The notes under the pieces were generated by a model. That model was not told where the DNA came from. It made no database searches and saw only the letters and a program-made list of their open reading frames with translations. A program made the translations under genes and the position numbers. A stretch of 60,365 bases of DNA from a bacterium (GTDB taxonomy: Bacteria; Auribacterota; JABMQX01). Positions 11,026 to 19,967 of this stretch are shown piece by piece; the first letter of the stretch is position 1, and each line of letters opens with the position of its first letter. The stretch lies in the NCBI GenBank assembly GCA_030691545.1, contig JAUYEE010000076.1, forward strand, positions 1 through 60,365. Direction: 5' to 3'.

Positions 11026-11944
11026 ATACTTCGCGAGCGGAGTGGAAAAGATAAAGCTGGGCGTAGCCGGCGAAGGGGCCGAAGTGGTCTGCGGCGAAGC
11101 TTCGTATGGCGGAATCTGGGACGCGCTGGTCCTTGAAATAAGTCCTTTGCATGACCTTTCTGACCCAGGTGTCAACGGGGAAAGCTTCATATTTTCCCAT
11201 GGAATAGAGGAGGACACAGTCGGCGACCTTCGGGCCGACGCCGGGAAGCCTCATGAGCTCCGTTCTCGCGTGAAGGTAGGAAAGGCGGGCGATGTCCGAG
11301 AGGAGGCCTGGGGAACGAGCGACCTCTCGGGCAGTCTCGCGAACATAGGTGTGCCGATAGCCGAGGTTGCAGAGTTGCTGGAGGCAATCAGGAGAGGCTT
11401 CTGCGAGGGCAGCGGGGCTGGGGAAAGCGTAGCAGCCGAGAGCGCCGCGTATTTCATGGCCAAAAGTGCGGCAGAGGCTCTCGATGCACCGTTTTATTCT
11501 GACGATATTGTTGTTCGAGGAAATGATGAAGGAGACGAGGGTCTCCCACGGGTCCTGGCGCAACACCCGCATTCCCGCGAAATTCCGCATGGCGGCTCCC
11601 AGAACCGGGTCCCCTGGAAGTGAGCGCAGGGCCTGGTTGGAGGCGGCATCCAGACCGAGGTAAGTCCGCAGCTCTGACGGGTCGACCTTTCCCGGAAGCG
11701 ACCGGTAAAGCAGGCGGTTCCGTCTTTGCTCCAGCCACAGAACGTTCCCCGAGACGACGCCGACGAAGCCGCCATCATCCTTCCGCCATCGGAAAGTCTG
11801 CCCCGAAAGAAGCGTGTGCTCGAGGCTGAACGGCTCGCCTCGCGGAACAACGAGGGTCTCAAAAGATTCCCCTTCGCGCCCCGCCCGCTGATGGGAACGA
11901 TCCGGCGCGCAACCGCCTTGCTTTTTCCCCGAGGCACAATCCAT
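11012..11944 (-). CDS. ogg: 8-oxoguanine DNA glycosylase/AP lyase, OGG1 type
   Basis: A 310-residue base-excision repair enzyme that removes 8-oxoguanine and cleaves the abasic site. The N-terminal OGG domain carries LLSGQTFRWRK. The helix-hairpin-helix reads LMRLPGVGPKVADC, with the catalytic Schiff-base lysine at K239 (K249 in human OGG1), and the catalytic aspartate is D258 in FPVDTW (D268 in human OGG1). Both key residues are present. The gene starts 15 bases after glnA on the same strand, so the two are probably co-transcribed; its ribosome site GGGAGG lies in that short gap. The C-terminal end is formed by a dispersed repeat. Confidence 0.92.
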   Translation of the reverse strand: MDCASGKKQGGCAPDRSHQRAGREGESFETLVVPRGEPFSLEHTLLSGQTFRWRKDDGGFVGVVSGNVLWLEQRRNRLLYRSLPGKVDPSELRTYLGLDAASNQALRSLPGDPVLGAAMRNFAGMRVLRQDPWETLVSFIISSNNNIVRIKRCIESLCRTFGHEIRGALGCYAFPSPAALAEASPDCLQQLCNLGYRHTYVRETAREVARSPGLLSDIARLSYLHARTELMRLPGVGPKVADCVLLYSMGKYEAFPVDTWVRKVMQRTYFKDQRVPDSAIRSFAADHFGPFAGYAQLYLFHSAREVWNRR

Positions 11945-11959
11945 TCCGCCGACCTCCCA

Positions 11960-13300
11960 TCAGAGCACCGACAGGTACTCTTTCAACTCATACTCGGTCA
12001 CGTGGGTGGTATATTTCTCCCACTCGATTCGCTTATTCTCGAGCAACTTCTCGAAGAGGTACTCGCCGAGGGTTTCTTTGAGGAGTTGGCTTTTTTCCGC
12101 GACCTGAATGGCTTCTAAGAGGCTTCCGGGGAGGCACTTGATTCCGGCTTCCTCTCGCTCTTTCCTGCTCATCTCGTAAACATTTCGGTCCATTTCCGGG
12201 GGGAGAGGGTATTTCTCCTCGATCGCGTTGAGGCCCGCCATGAGCATCCCGGCAAACGCGAGATAAGGATTACAGGCGGAGTCTGGCGAGCGCAGTTCAA
12301 TTCTGGCAGCTCTTTCTTTCCCCGCTTTGTACTCAGGGACGCGAACGAGGTCGGCTCGGCTTCTTCGTGCCCACGTAAGATAAACCGGCGCCTCGTAGCC
12401 GGGGATGATTCGCTTGTACGAGTTGACCCATTGGTTTGTTAGAATTGTTATCTCCGGGGCGTGCTTGAGAAGCCCGGCGATGTAGTGTCTTGCGATTTCG
12501 GAAAGGTGGTATTTCTCGTTCGGGTCGAAGAACGCGTTCCTGTCGCCCCGGAACAGGGACTGATGGGTGTGCATGCCGCTGCCGCACTTGCCGTTGAGGG
12601 GTTTGGGCATGAAAGTGGCGTAGAGGCCCTGGCGGAGGGCGACTTCTTTGATGACCAAGCGGCAGGTCATGGTAGTGTCGGCCATGGTGAGGGCGTCGCT
12701 GTATCGCAGGTCAATCTCGTGTTGGCTTGGGGCGACTTCGTGGTGGCTGGCCTCGACGGGGATGCCCATTTCCTCTAGGAGCAGAATGGTGTCGCGACGG
12801 AGGTCCTTGGCGAGGTCGAGGGGGGCCAGGTCGAAGTAGCCCCCGGCGTCGAGCAATTCGATATTCGGTGAAGAGTCTTTGAAGTAAAAATACTCCAACT
12901 CGGGACCGACATAGAACGTGAAGCCCTTTTCAGCGGCTTTCTGAAGCGCTCGTCTGAGGACGTAACGTGTGTCTCCGCGGCAGGGCTCCCCGTTGGGCTC
13001 CACGATGTCGCAAAAGATGCGTCCGACGGCGCATTCCTCTTCGGAGCGCCAGGGAAGAATCTGGAAGGTCGTCGGATCGGGGACGGCTAACAGGTCGCTT
13101 TCATCCACGCGAGCCATGCTCTGGATGGAGGACCCATCGAACCACTTTCCGTCGTGAAGGGCGGTCTCGAGTTCATCCACGGTAATGGCGAAACTCTTGA
13201 GGGACCCGAGGATGTCGGTGAACCAGAGCTGGATGAATCGGACTCTGTTGTCGCTCGCTGCCTTGAGTACGTCGTCTTTTGTTTTCGTTTTCTCGCTCAT
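11960..13300 (-). CDS. glnA: Glutamine synthetase, type I
   Basis: A 446-residue ATP-dependent enzyme joining ammonia to glutamate, normally a dodecamer in the cytoplasm. Recognised parts are the beta-grasp N-terminus with WFDGSSIQSMARV, the glutamate/ATP-site segment CGSGMHTHQSLF, and the C-terminal ARIELRSPDSACNPYLAFAG. Length (about 445) and lack of the extra insertion fit the GSI-alpha subgroup, which is feedback-controlled rather than adenylylated. A ribosome site (GGGAG) is present. A 7-base perfect hairpin (13352-13370) lies about 50 bases upstream and may be regulatory. The glycosylase gene follows. Confidence 0.95.
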   Translation of the reverse strand: MSEKTKTKDDVLKAASDNRVRFIQLWFTDILGSLKSFAITVDELETALHDGKWFDGSSIQSMARVDESDLLAVPDPTTFQILPWRSEEECAVGRIFCDIVEPNGEPCRGDTRYVLRRALQKAAEKGFTFYVGPELEYFYFKDSSPNIELLDAGGYFDLAPLDLAKDLRRDTILLLEEMGIPVEASHHEVAPSQHEIDLRYSDALTMADTTMTCRLVIKEVALRQGLYATFMPKPLNGKCGSGMHTHQSLFRGDRNAFFDPNEKYHLSEIARHYIAGLLKHAPEITILTNQWVNSYKRIIPGYEAPVYLTWARRSRADLVRVPEYKAGKERAARIELRSPDSACNPYLAFAGMLMAGLNAIEEKYPLPPEMDRNVYEMSRKEREEAGIKCLPGSLLEAIQVAEKSQLLKETLGEYLFEKLLENKRIEWEKYTTHVTEYELKEYLSVL

Positions 13301-13351
13301 GCGATGCTTCTCCCGTGGTAACCTGAGAATGTTGAGAGACGGGTCCAGTTA

Positions 13352-13370
13352 TGTGCGGACTAACCGCACA
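13352..13370. promoter_or_regulatory. Perfect inverted repeat upstream of glnA
   Basis: TGTGCGG-actaa-CCGCACA, 7-base arms and a 5-base centre, lies between divergent glnA and tilS, 51 bases before the glnA start. It could be an operator or an RNA hairpin in the glnA leader. No known GlnR-type box was recognised. Confidence 0.35.
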
Positions 13371-13549
13371 GACCGGCGAGGGCGCTGAGAACCACCGAAG
13401 CCTCCCTCTGCGACCTCCGCGCACTCCCTGGCCGCTGGAGGCGGCGGAGCGCCATCGCGCGCAACGGACTCATCAACCAGCTTCGACGCTTGCGCGAACG
13501 CGGGCAGGCTGCGGTTCATCCTCCACTTTTATCATAAGGGGGGTGTCGC

Positions 13550-15034
13550 TTGACAAGGGCAGAAATAAAAAATAGCGTGGGAAGCATGCTGGATCAGATG
13601 CTGAACACGATAAAGGAACACGGCCTGATTGCGCCGAAAGATGTTGTTCTGGCGGCAGTGTCCGGAGGGCCGGATTCCGTCGCCCTTCTCGAAGGGCTTC
13701 TGCGGCTCAGGGAGGAACTGTCGTTTTCAGTGACGGCGGCGCACCTCAACCATCGGCTACGGGGGCCGGAGAGCGATGAGGACGAGCGGTTCGTGAGAAG
13801 TCTGGCGGAGAGGCGAGGAGTGCCCTTGATTGTCGAGGCGAGGCAAGTCAGCCGAATCCGAGAGAAAAAGGGCGGGTCCCTCGAAGAGATAGCCCGGGAA
13901 GTCCGTTACGCTTTCCTGCGGCGGGCAGCGGGAAAATGCGGGGCCAGCAGAATCGCTCTGGGACATAACTTAGACGATAATGTCGAGACATTTCTGATGA
14001 ATCTGATTCGCGGGTCCGGGCTGAGGGGACTGTCGGGGATGCCCATGCTTCGTCGGGAGGGGAGATTCGTGGTCATCCGTCCGCTCTTGCAGGTGACGCG
14101 GGAAGAGATTCTATCATTTCTAAGAAAAGAGAATCTGCCGTACCGTGAGGATCGGTCGAATCGGGACACGGCCTACACGCGCAACCGGATTCGGCATGTG
14201 CTTCTTCCTTTGCTGGAGAGGGAGTACAACCCACAGATCAGAAGAGTCTTGATAGAAACGGCTCGGCGGCTGCGGGAGGCCGAAGACGCCATCTCGGCGT
14301 TGTGCGAGGGACTCGCGAGGGAGTGCGTGAGCGGTCGTCCAGAGAAGGTTCGCGTGAGGACGGGGCCCCTCCGTGCACAGCCCCCATCGCTGGGGAAGGA
14401 GTTTCTTCGGCGAGTGGCGAAGGAACGGCTTGGCATCAACCTTGAGCCCCAGAAATTGGACCTTCTATGGGAGCTTGTGATCGGGACGGCGACCGAAAGC
14501 GTTGGCCTGGGAAACGGCTATGTGGCCTGTCGGGAATACGACAACTTGCAGCTCACGCGCGAAGCGCCGGTCCAGCCGTTGCGATTTGAAAGGGCGCTGG
14601 CGATTCCCAGCGACGTTTTTCTGGCGGAACTTGGGGTTCAAATCTCGGTGAGCGTGGTCCCAAGGAAAGGGGTGACGCTTCGTCGGCTGCCGGAACGCCT
14701 TGGAGAAGCCTGGCGGGAGGTCTGGGAAGGCCGCGAAAAGAGGTTCGTGGAATTCTTTGACGCGGAGGCTCTCGGGGATAAAGGGCTTGTCGTCCGCACC
14801 CGGAGGGAAGGCGACGTGTTCTGCCCGCATGGCATGGAGGGAAGTCGAAAGGTCAAGGAGTTGTTTATAGACGAGAAGGCGCCGGCGAGGCTGCGAGAGA
14901 GAATCCCGATTTTCGAGGCGGGGGGGGAAATCATGTGGGTTGTGGGACACAGGCCGGCGGCGAAGTTCGCCGTAAAAAAAACGTCGGAGAAATTGCTTCG
15001 ACTGGACGTGAAAGTGCTGTATTGCGTGGAGTAG
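13550..15034 (+). CDS. tilS: tRNA(Ile)-lysidine synthase
   Basis: A 494-residue cytoplasmic enzyme that attaches lysine to the wobble cytidine of the AUA-reading isoleucine tRNA, an essential step. The PP-loop SGGPDS (residues 38-43) binds ATP. HLNHRLRGPESDEDERFV, ALGHNLDDNVETFLMNLIRG and RNRIRHVLLPLLE are standard TilS motifs. The C-terminal substrate-binding domain ends with VVGHRPAAKFAVKKTSEKLL. The TTG at 13550 is taken as start because an A/G-rich AAGGGGGG site lies six bases upstream; the first ATG (13586) lacks one. It is divergent from glnA. Confidence 0.93.
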   Translation: MTRAEIKNSVGSMLDQMLNTIKEHGLIAPKDVVLAAVSGGPDSVALLEGLLRLREELSFSVTAAHLNHRLRGPESDEDERFVRSLAERRGVPLIVEARQVSRIREKKGGSLEEIAREVRYAFLRRAAGKCGASRIALGHNLDDNVETFLMNLIRGSGLRGLSGMPMLRREGRFVVIRPLLQVTREEILSFLRKENLPYREDRSNRDTAYTRNRIRHVLLPLLEREYNPQIRRVLIETARRLREAEDAISALCEGLARECVSGRPEKVRVRTGPLRAQPPSLGKEFLRRVAKERLGINLEPQKLDLLWELVIGTATESVGLGNGYVACREYDNLQLTREAPVQPLRFERALAIPSDVFLAELGVQISVSVVPRKGVTLRRLPERLGEAWREVWEGREKRFVEFFDAEALGDKGLVVRTRREGDVFCPHGMEGSRKVKELFIDEKAPARLRERIPIFEAGGEIMWVVGHRPAAKFAVKKTSEKLLRLDVKVLYCVE

Positions 15035-15038
15035 AATC

Positions 15039-15047
15039 TGTTACAAT
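15039..15047 (+). promoter_or_regulatory. Extended -10 promoter after tilS
   Basis: TGtTACAAT (TG 15039-15040, TACAAT 15042-15047) starts just after the tilS stop and would begin transcription near 15054, ahead of a hairpin-rich stretch and mntA-hepT. No good -35 is seen, as is common for extended -10 promoters. Confidence 0.4.
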
Positions 15048-15073
15048 AGCCATCGAGGGTTTTCAGGGGCGAG

Positions 15074-15179
15074 GGAACGAGTGAAGGATCAAAGGTTCCG
15101 AGGTCCGTTGAAACGGCCGCGAGCAGAGCAGGAAGAAGTCTCTGCGGACCTCGCCCGGCGCCGCGGTCCGGAAAGACCG
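15074..15179 (+). ncRNA. Candidate structured RNA or leader with three successive hairpins
   Basis: Three stems follow each other: GGAAC/GTTCC (15074-15078 with 15095-15099); CGAGGTCC/GGACCTCG (15099-15106 with 15146-15153), which encloses a second stem, GCAGAG/CTCTGC (15123-15128 with 15140-15145), stacked on its 3' side; and CGGTC-cggaaa-GACCG (15164-15179). The stretch lies downstream of an extended -10 site and upstream of mntA. It fits no family I can name (SRP RNA, RNase P and common riboswitches were considered). Confidence 0.35.
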
Positions 15180-15206
15180 ACAGAGGGTTGTGTATCACGC
15201 TGAGAT

Positions 15207-15506
15207 ATGTCGCTGATGGGAATAGAGAGACTACTTGAGGAGAAACGCGAGGAAATCCTGCGGCTCGCCGAACGGCACGGCGCCCGGAATGTGCGCGTAT
15301 TCGGTTCTGCTGCAAGGGGTGATGCGACCGGCAGCAGTGACGTTGATTTCCTGGTGGACATGGAAGCGGGGCGCAGCCTTTTCGACCGCATCGGCTTGCT
15401 CCAGGACCTGCAAGACCTCCTGGGTCGAGAGGTGGACGTGGTCACCGAGCGCGGGGTCTATTGGCTCCTTCGCCGCCGCATTCTCAACGAGGCACGCCCG
15501 TTATGA
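15207..15506 (+). CDS. mntA: MntA-type minimal nucleotidyltransferase (antitoxin)
   Basis: A 99-residue minimal nucleotidyltransferase. The hallmark GSx10DxD is intact: G33-S34 and D45/D47 (GSAARGDATGSSDVDFLV). In characterised HEPN/MNT systems this enzyme neutralises the partner toxin by adding AMP units to its tyrosine. The gene overlaps the hepT start by four bases (ATGA), so the pair is translationally coupled, with the antitoxin first. The ATG at 15216 is an alternative start; neither has a strong ribosome site. The pair is inserted between tilS and ftsH. Confidence 0.85.
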   Translation: MSLMGIERLLEEKREEILRLAERHGARNVRVFGSAARGDATGSSDVDFLVDMEAGRSLFDRIGLLQDLQDLLGREVDVVTERGVYWLLRRRILNEARPL

Positions 15507-15898
15507 GAAAAGATGTCCGCGTGTACCTCGCCCACGTCCTGGAGCGCCTCCAGAAGATCGAGCGCTTCACAGTAGAGGGGCGCGAAGCGTTTTTTCGGAG
15601 CGAAGTCATTCAAGACGCCGTGTTGCGCAACTTAGAGGTGATCGGCGAGGCGACCAAACGCATTGACTCTCAGTATCGAGCTGCTCACCCGGAGGTACCG
15701 TGGCGCAGGATGGCGGCGCTGCGGGACGTGCTCATTCATGCCTACGAGGAAGTTGACTTGAGCCAAGTTTGGTCGGTCGTCGAGGTGCACGTGCCACAAC
15801 TGAAGCAGGCGCTGGAGGCTCTGCTTCCCCCACTCGATCAGTTGGAACGTGAAGTGTCGGGTGAGGGAGAAGGGGCACCGCAGTCGGTGACCCTCTGA
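15503..15898 (+). CDS. hepT: HepT-type HEPN ribonuclease toxin
   Basis: A 131-residue all-helical HEPN-family protein (DUF86). The full Rx4HxY motif is present: R74, H79 and Y81 in RDVLIHAY. R and H are the RNase active site, and the tyrosine is the residue AMPylated by MntA in characterised pairs. LEVIGEATKRI is also typical of the family. It starts inside the mntA stop codon (ATGA). All known active-site residues are intact, so it could be a working toxin. It may serve in stress response, plasmid-type maintenance or phage defence; context does not decide. Confidence 0.88.
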   Translation: MRKDVRVYLAHVLERLQKIERFTVEGREAFFRSEVIQDAVLRNLEVIGEATKRIDSQYRAAHPEVPWRRMAALRDVLIHAYEEVDLSQVWSVVEVHVPQLKQALEALLPPLDQLEREVSGEGEGAPQSVTL

Positions 15899-15932
15899 TT
15901 GGCCTTTTCATGTGGGAAGGTGGGGAGAGTCG

Positions 15933-15941
15933 TGGTATAAT
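15933..15941 (+). promoter_or_regulatory. Extended -10 promoter of ftsH
   Basis: TGgTATAAT: TG at 15933-15934, then g15935 and a consensus TATAAT (15936-15941), about 100 bases upstream of the ftsH start. No clear -35 is visible, consistent with an extended -10 promoter. Confidence 0.55.
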
Positions 15942-16039
15942 GTCCGTAGTTAGGGCCGGAAAGGAGGGGGGAATCTTGGTCGTGGGTAGCCCGTTTGCTC
16001 TGGTCAGAAAACAAAACAACGGCGAGGTAGTTGAGCCTA

Positions 16040-18106
16040 ATGGATAAGTTCAGTAAAAAGACGCGGTCCCAGGGGCCGAAAATCCCCCGCAAGCCGATCA
16101 TCGTATGGGTGTTTCTGATTGTGACGGCGTTGGTGGTCGCGCAGTTGCACCTTTCGACGGTCCGGGGAGCGTACCGCCCGACCGTCGTGGAACTGCTCGA
16201 GGATGGCAAACTGGGGAACATCTACCCGGAAGGTCGCCACGCCCCCAGGCAAAAAGGGAATACTCTGCGGGGGAAGTACAAGGACCCTATCTGGAAATAT
16301 AACGCCAAGGGGGAAAAAGTCCGCGACCCCGATTCCGAAAAAGCCGGAAGGAAATTCGTTGTCTCCGTCAACCCGAACGACCAAGACCTGCACAAGGAAC
16401 TCAGAGAGCAGATTCCGGGGTACACGTGGTCTGAGCCAAGCACGTTTTTCGCGCAGCTTCTCACAGGGCTGGTGCCGTTTCTGGTCTTTCTCGGTCTGAT
16501 CTGGTTTTTCGTCTCCAGGCAGGTCAAGAGCGCCGGAGGCGGCGCCATGAGCTTCGGGAAGAGCAAAGCCAAGATGCTCTCCAAAGACAGCGAGAAAGTG
16601 ACATTCGAGGACGTCGCGGGGGTGGATGAGGCAAAGGAAGAGCTCACGGAGGTCATCGGCTTTCTGAAGGACCCGAAGAAGTTCCAGCGTCTCGGCGGAA
16701 GGATCCCGAAAGGGGTGTTGCTTGTTGGCCCCCCGGGCACGGGCAAGACGCTCCTGGCGAAGTCGGTGGCCGGAGAGGCGAACGTTCCGTTTTTCACCAT
16801 CAGCGGGTCGGACTTTGTGGAGATGTTCGTGGGCGTTGGGGCCGCGCGGGTCCGTGACATGTTCGAGCAAGGAAAGAAGAGCGCTCCGTGCATCATCTTC
16901 ATGGATGAGATTGACGCCGTGGGAAGGTATCGTGGAGCGGGAATCGGCGGGGGGCACGATGAGCGAGAACAGACGCTCAACCAGCTCTTAGTGGAGATGG
17001 ACGGATTCAACACGCAAGAGGGCGTCGTGCTCATGGCGGCGACGAACCGGCCGGACATCCTCGACCCGGCGCTGTTGCGGTCGGGACGTTTTGACCGGCA
17101 GATCGTGATAGACTTTCCGGACCTGGTCGGCAGGGAGGAGATACTTAAACTCCACGCGAGGAAGGTGAAACTGGACCCTTCGGCGGACCTCAACCGGACC
17201 GCCCGGGGAACCCCAGGGTTTTCGGGGGCAGACTTAGCAAACCTGATCAACGAGGCGGCTCTCCTGGCGGCGAGGCTTGATAAGGAAACCGTCACCATGG
17301 CCGAGCTGGAAGAGGCCAGAGACAAGGTGCGCTGGGGAAGGGAACGGCGAAGCCGCATCATGAGCGAGGAGGAGAGAAAGATCACCGCGTTTCACGAGGC
17401 GGGGCATGCGCTGGTTCTCGACCGTCTGCCGGAAACGGAACCTCTCCACAAAGTCACGATTGTGCCGCGAGGGGTGGCGTTCTTAGGGGCCACGATGCAG
17501 TTGCCGGAGAAGGACAAGTACCTTCACAAGAAACGGGAGCTTCTGGGCCAAATCACGGGCTTGCTGGCGGGACGCGAGGCGGAGGAATTGATGTTCGACG
17601 ACATCACGTCCGGGGCGAGCTCCGACTTCAAGCAGGCGACGAAAATTGCGCGGGTGATGGTCTGCGAGCTCGGCATGAGCGAGAAGCTCGGGCCGATGAC
17701 CTTCGGCGAGCGTGAGGAAATGATTTTCTTAGGCAAGGAGATTGCCCGGCACTCCGAGTACAGCGATGCAACGGCCATCGAGATTGACAAAGAGGTTCGC
17801 GCGATCATAAACCAGTGCCGGGAGCAGGCGCGGGCGATCCTCGTCCAGTACAAGGACAAATTGCAGGCGATTGCAGAGGCGCTGCTCGAGTACGAGGTCC
17901 TCGATGGCGCCGAGATTACGGAGATCATCGAGGGCCGCTGGCAACCTCGTCCCCGACGTGTCGCAAAAGCCGAAGCCGAAAAGAAGAAAGAACCTGCCTC
18001 CCAGAAGACAGAGGAGCGAGCCGGACCTCGCAGCTCCGGAAGACGAGCCGAGGAGAGAAAGGCCGATGTGCCGGCCACGGGTATTGTCCACAAGAGAATC
18101 GGATGA
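16040..18106 (+). CDS. ftsH: ATP-dependent zinc metalloprotease FtsH
   Basis: A 688-residue membrane AAA+ protease that degrades misfolded membrane proteins and short-lived regulators. Order of parts: transmembrane helix 1 (about 19-37), an outside domain of about 95 residues, helix 2 (about 138-158), Walker A GPPGTGKT (230-237), Walker [14 protein letters not shown], the second region of homology [19 protein letters not shown], the zinc site HEAGH and the third zinc ligand in [13 protein letters not shown]. The tail is lysine/glutamate-rich. ATG 16040 is preferred over TTG 16031 because GAGG at 16024-16027 sits 12 bases before it. The gene overlaps folP by 41 bases. Family and activity are clear. 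Confidence 0.97.
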   Translation: MDKFSKKTRSQGPKIPRKPIIVWVFLIVTALVVAQLHLSTVRGAYRPTVVELLEDGKLGNIYPEGRHAPRQKGNTLRGKYKDPIWKYNAKGEKVRDPDSEKAGRKFVVSVNPNDQDLHKELREQIPGYTWSEPSTFFAQLLTGLVPFLVFLGLIWFFVSRQVKSAGGGAMSFGKSKAKMLSKDSEKVTFEDVAGVDEAKEELTEVIGFLKDPKKFQRLGGRIPKGVLLVGPPGTGKTLLAKSVAGEANVPFFTISGSDFVEMFVGVGAARVRDMFEQGKKSAPCIIFMDEIDAVGRYRGAGIGGGHDEREQTLNQLLVEMDGFNTQEGVVLMAATNRPDILDPALLRSGRFDRQIVIDFPDLVGREEILKLHARKVKLDPSADLNRTARGTPGFSGADLANLINEAALLAARLDKETVTMAELEEARDKVRWGRERRSRIMSEEERKITAFHEAGHALVLDRLPETEPLHKVTIVPRGVAFLGATMQLPEKDKYLHKKRELLGQITGLLAGREAEELMFDDITSGASSDFKQATKIARVMVCELGMSEKLGPMTFGEREEMIFLGKEIARHSEYSDATAIEIDKEVRAIINQCREQARAILVQYKDKLQAIAEALLEYEVLDGAEITEIIEGRWQPRPRRVAKAEAEKKKEPASQKTEERAGPRSSGRRAEERKADVPATGIVHKRIG

Positions 18107-19319
18107 GATCGCCGGGGAGCTGGCGAAAGTGGGCGTTCATCCCGGGGGGATCGAGAAGCTTGTGCCCAAGGGGGTGGTGCGGCTCGTCAAGGTGAGGCGC
18201 CTTCCGGCGGCGGCCGCGCACATTCTGAAGCAAACAATGCTTTCCATCGGCGGGGATGTGGGGGTTTCTTATGGCAGCCTCACGATGCACGACGCGACCA
18301 CCGACGCCATCATCCTCGGCACGGAAACACATTTCCGCAGACTCATCGAGAACCTCAAGCCCCAGCCCCTCAACCTGAGAGAACTTTCCGAGGAAATAGA
18401 AAAAGCCCTCGCACGATTCAACAGGAGACGTTTTCGCGTGGCAGCGGGGAAGCATGTGTTAGACGTGGGTCGGGGGTCGGGGGGGCGGACATTGCTGATG
18501 GGAATCGTGAATGTAACCCCGGATTCCTTTTCGGACGGAGGGGAGTTCTTCGGTCCGGACCGAGCCGCGGAGAGATGCTTTCAACTCGCGGAGGAGGGTG
18601 CGGACATCATTGACGTGGGGGGCGAATCGAGCCGTCCAGGCTCGGAAGGAGTCAGCGCGGAAGAGGAGCTGCGACGGGTGATGCCGGTCCTGGAGAAGGT
18701 CTCCGGGAAACTGGACGTCCCTGTTTCGATAGACACGGTGAAGCCGCAAGTCGCCCGAGAAGCGGTGGCGGCGGGAGCGAGCATTGTGAACGACATCTCG
18801 GGCCTTGACAACGAGGAGATGATTGCAGCGGTCGCGGAACTCGGCGCCGCGGTCGTCATCATGCACATAAAAGGGACGCCGCGAACAATGCAGGCAAACC
18901 CCCATTACGACGACCTGATGACGGAGATTATTGACTTTTTGGCGGAGCGAATGGAAGCGGCGGTGCGAGGAGGAGTCCCGGAGGAGAAAATCCTCGTTGA
19001 TCCAGGGATCGGCTTCGGAAAGACTGCCGACGACAACTACCGCATCATCCATCGGCTGGAGGAGTTGCGTTGCGTGGGGCGGCCCATTGTGGTTGGTCCG
19101 TCGAGGAAGTCTTTCATCGGGAAGGTCGTGAAGGGGACTCCGCGGGAACGAGTGTTTGGCACCGCGGCAGCGGTGGCCCTGTGCATTGAAAACGGCGCCG
19201 ACGTTCTGCGGGTTCACGATGTCAGACAGATGAAAGAAGTTGCAGCCGTCGCCGATGAGTTCGTGGCTCTCCGGGCGGGGACGGGGGAGGGTCACGCCGG
19301 GACTGAAGAACCGAAGTGA
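18066..19319 (+). CDS. folP: Dihydropteroate synthase with N-terminal extension
   Basis: A 417-residue enzyme joining p-aminobenzoate to the pterin pyrophosphate in folate synthesis. The TIM-barrel core covers about 145-417 with [50 protein letters not shown] and GPSRKSFIG. About 140 residues precede it (including [19 protein letters not shown]). Such an extension is known in a subset of bacterial FolP proteins but is absent from the shorter E. coli type; its role is unclear. ATG 18066 is chosen because GAGGAGAGAAAGG lies just upstream, inside ftsH, giving a 41-base overlap. It shares the ftsH transcript. Confidence 0.93.
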   Translation: MCRPRVLSTRESDEIAGELAKVGVHPGGIEKLVPKGVVRLVKVRRLPAAAAHILKQTMLSIGGDVGVSYGSLTMHDATTDAIILGTETHFRRLIENLKPQPLNLRELSEEIEKALARFNRRRFRVAAGKHVLDVGRGSGGRTLLMGIVNVTPDSFSDGGEFFGPDRAAERCFQLAEEGADIIDVGGESSRPGSEGVSAEEELRRVMPVLEKVSGKLDVPVSIDTVKPQVAREAVAAGASIVNDISGLDNEEMIAAVAELGAAVVIMHIKGTPRTMQANPHYDDLMTEIIDFLAERMEAAVRGGVPEEKILVDPGIGFGKTADDNYRIIHRLEELRCVGRPIVVGPSRKSFIGKVVKGTPRERVFGTAAAVALCIENGADVLRVHDVRQMKEVAAVADEFVALRAGTGEGHAGTEEPK

Positions 19320-19394
19320 GCATCTTTTTTTCGACGCGCTCTTGACAGAGGCTCCGGCTCGTGCTAAATCTCATAACGCGCAGCCCCGAAAGTC

Positions 19395-19473
19395 CCTGTA
19401 GCGCAGGCGTCCCCGCCTGCACGTTCAGCGGCACACGGGGCAAAGTATGCAGGCGAGACGCCTGCGCTACGGG
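19395..19473. repeat. Dispersed GTAGCGCAGGCGTC repeat, copy 2 (paired inverted units)
   Basis: GTAGCGCAGGCG... (19398-19419) is answered by an inverted partner ending ...GACGCCTGCGCTAC (19449-19470), so that the whole forms a large imperfect palindrome with a loop of about 30 bases. The first 22 bases are identical to 10945-10966. Confidence 0.7.
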
Positions 19474-19880
19474 AGGATTCGCCGAAATGGCCCTGTCGGT
19501 CATGATGCCTGCTCAATGCCCCGCCACGGCGGGGTCGTTGTCGCCGGGCAAGATGAGCCGTAAACAACGGCATCTTTCTATTGTTCGCTACGATCCATTC
19601 CATTCTTCTTCAGCGGCTTCCCCCGCGTTCACCGAGGAGCGAGGCGGCGCCCCAAAACGGCGGCCCGGACTTTTTCTTTCGATGACAGGAGAGGACATAG
19701 CAGGTGAACGTATCGTTCCTCGGAGCATAGGGATGGAAGCCGTCCCCCGCCCGTGGTGGCCCGTTGCGGCACAAGCGTTTCGCCCGTGATCGCGCTCCGA
19801 GAACGTTCACATGGGCAAGCCTGCTCGGCGAAGGATGCTCATACCCCTGCAGTAGGTGATTTTCCCGTCTTAGCTTTGTG
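19474..19880. other. Intergenic region before the giant gene, nothing recognised
   Basis: Between the dispersed repeat and the promoter at 19881, about 400 bases hold no open frame with a ribosome site or protein-like character. A small CCCCGCCacgGCGGGG hairpin lies near 19518-19533. Confidence 0.45.
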
Positions 19881-19910
19881 TTGACAAGAGCGTTTCGCCG
19901 TCCTTATAGT
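19881..19910 (+). promoter_or_regulatory. Promoter of the giant secreted protein gene
   Basis: Perfect TTGACA (19881-19886), 18 bases, TATAGT (19905-19910, 5 of 6), about 60 bases upstream of the ATG at 19968. It is one of the best promoters in the window, suggesting steady sigma-70-type expression. Confidence 0.65.
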
Positions 19911-19967
19911 AAGCGGATAGATTCCCAAGATAATAAAAGGCGATCTGCCATTGGAGGAAGGACAACC

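Noticed and set aside
15074..15179. SRP RNA, RNase P RNA or a known riboswitch
   Set aside because: The conserved cores of these RNAs (such as the SRP GGAAGGAAGCAG loop) are not present; only the stems support an RNA.
19610..19810. Minus-strand 66-codon frame before the giant gene
   Set aside because: No ribosome site, composition typical of noncoding GC-rich DNA.
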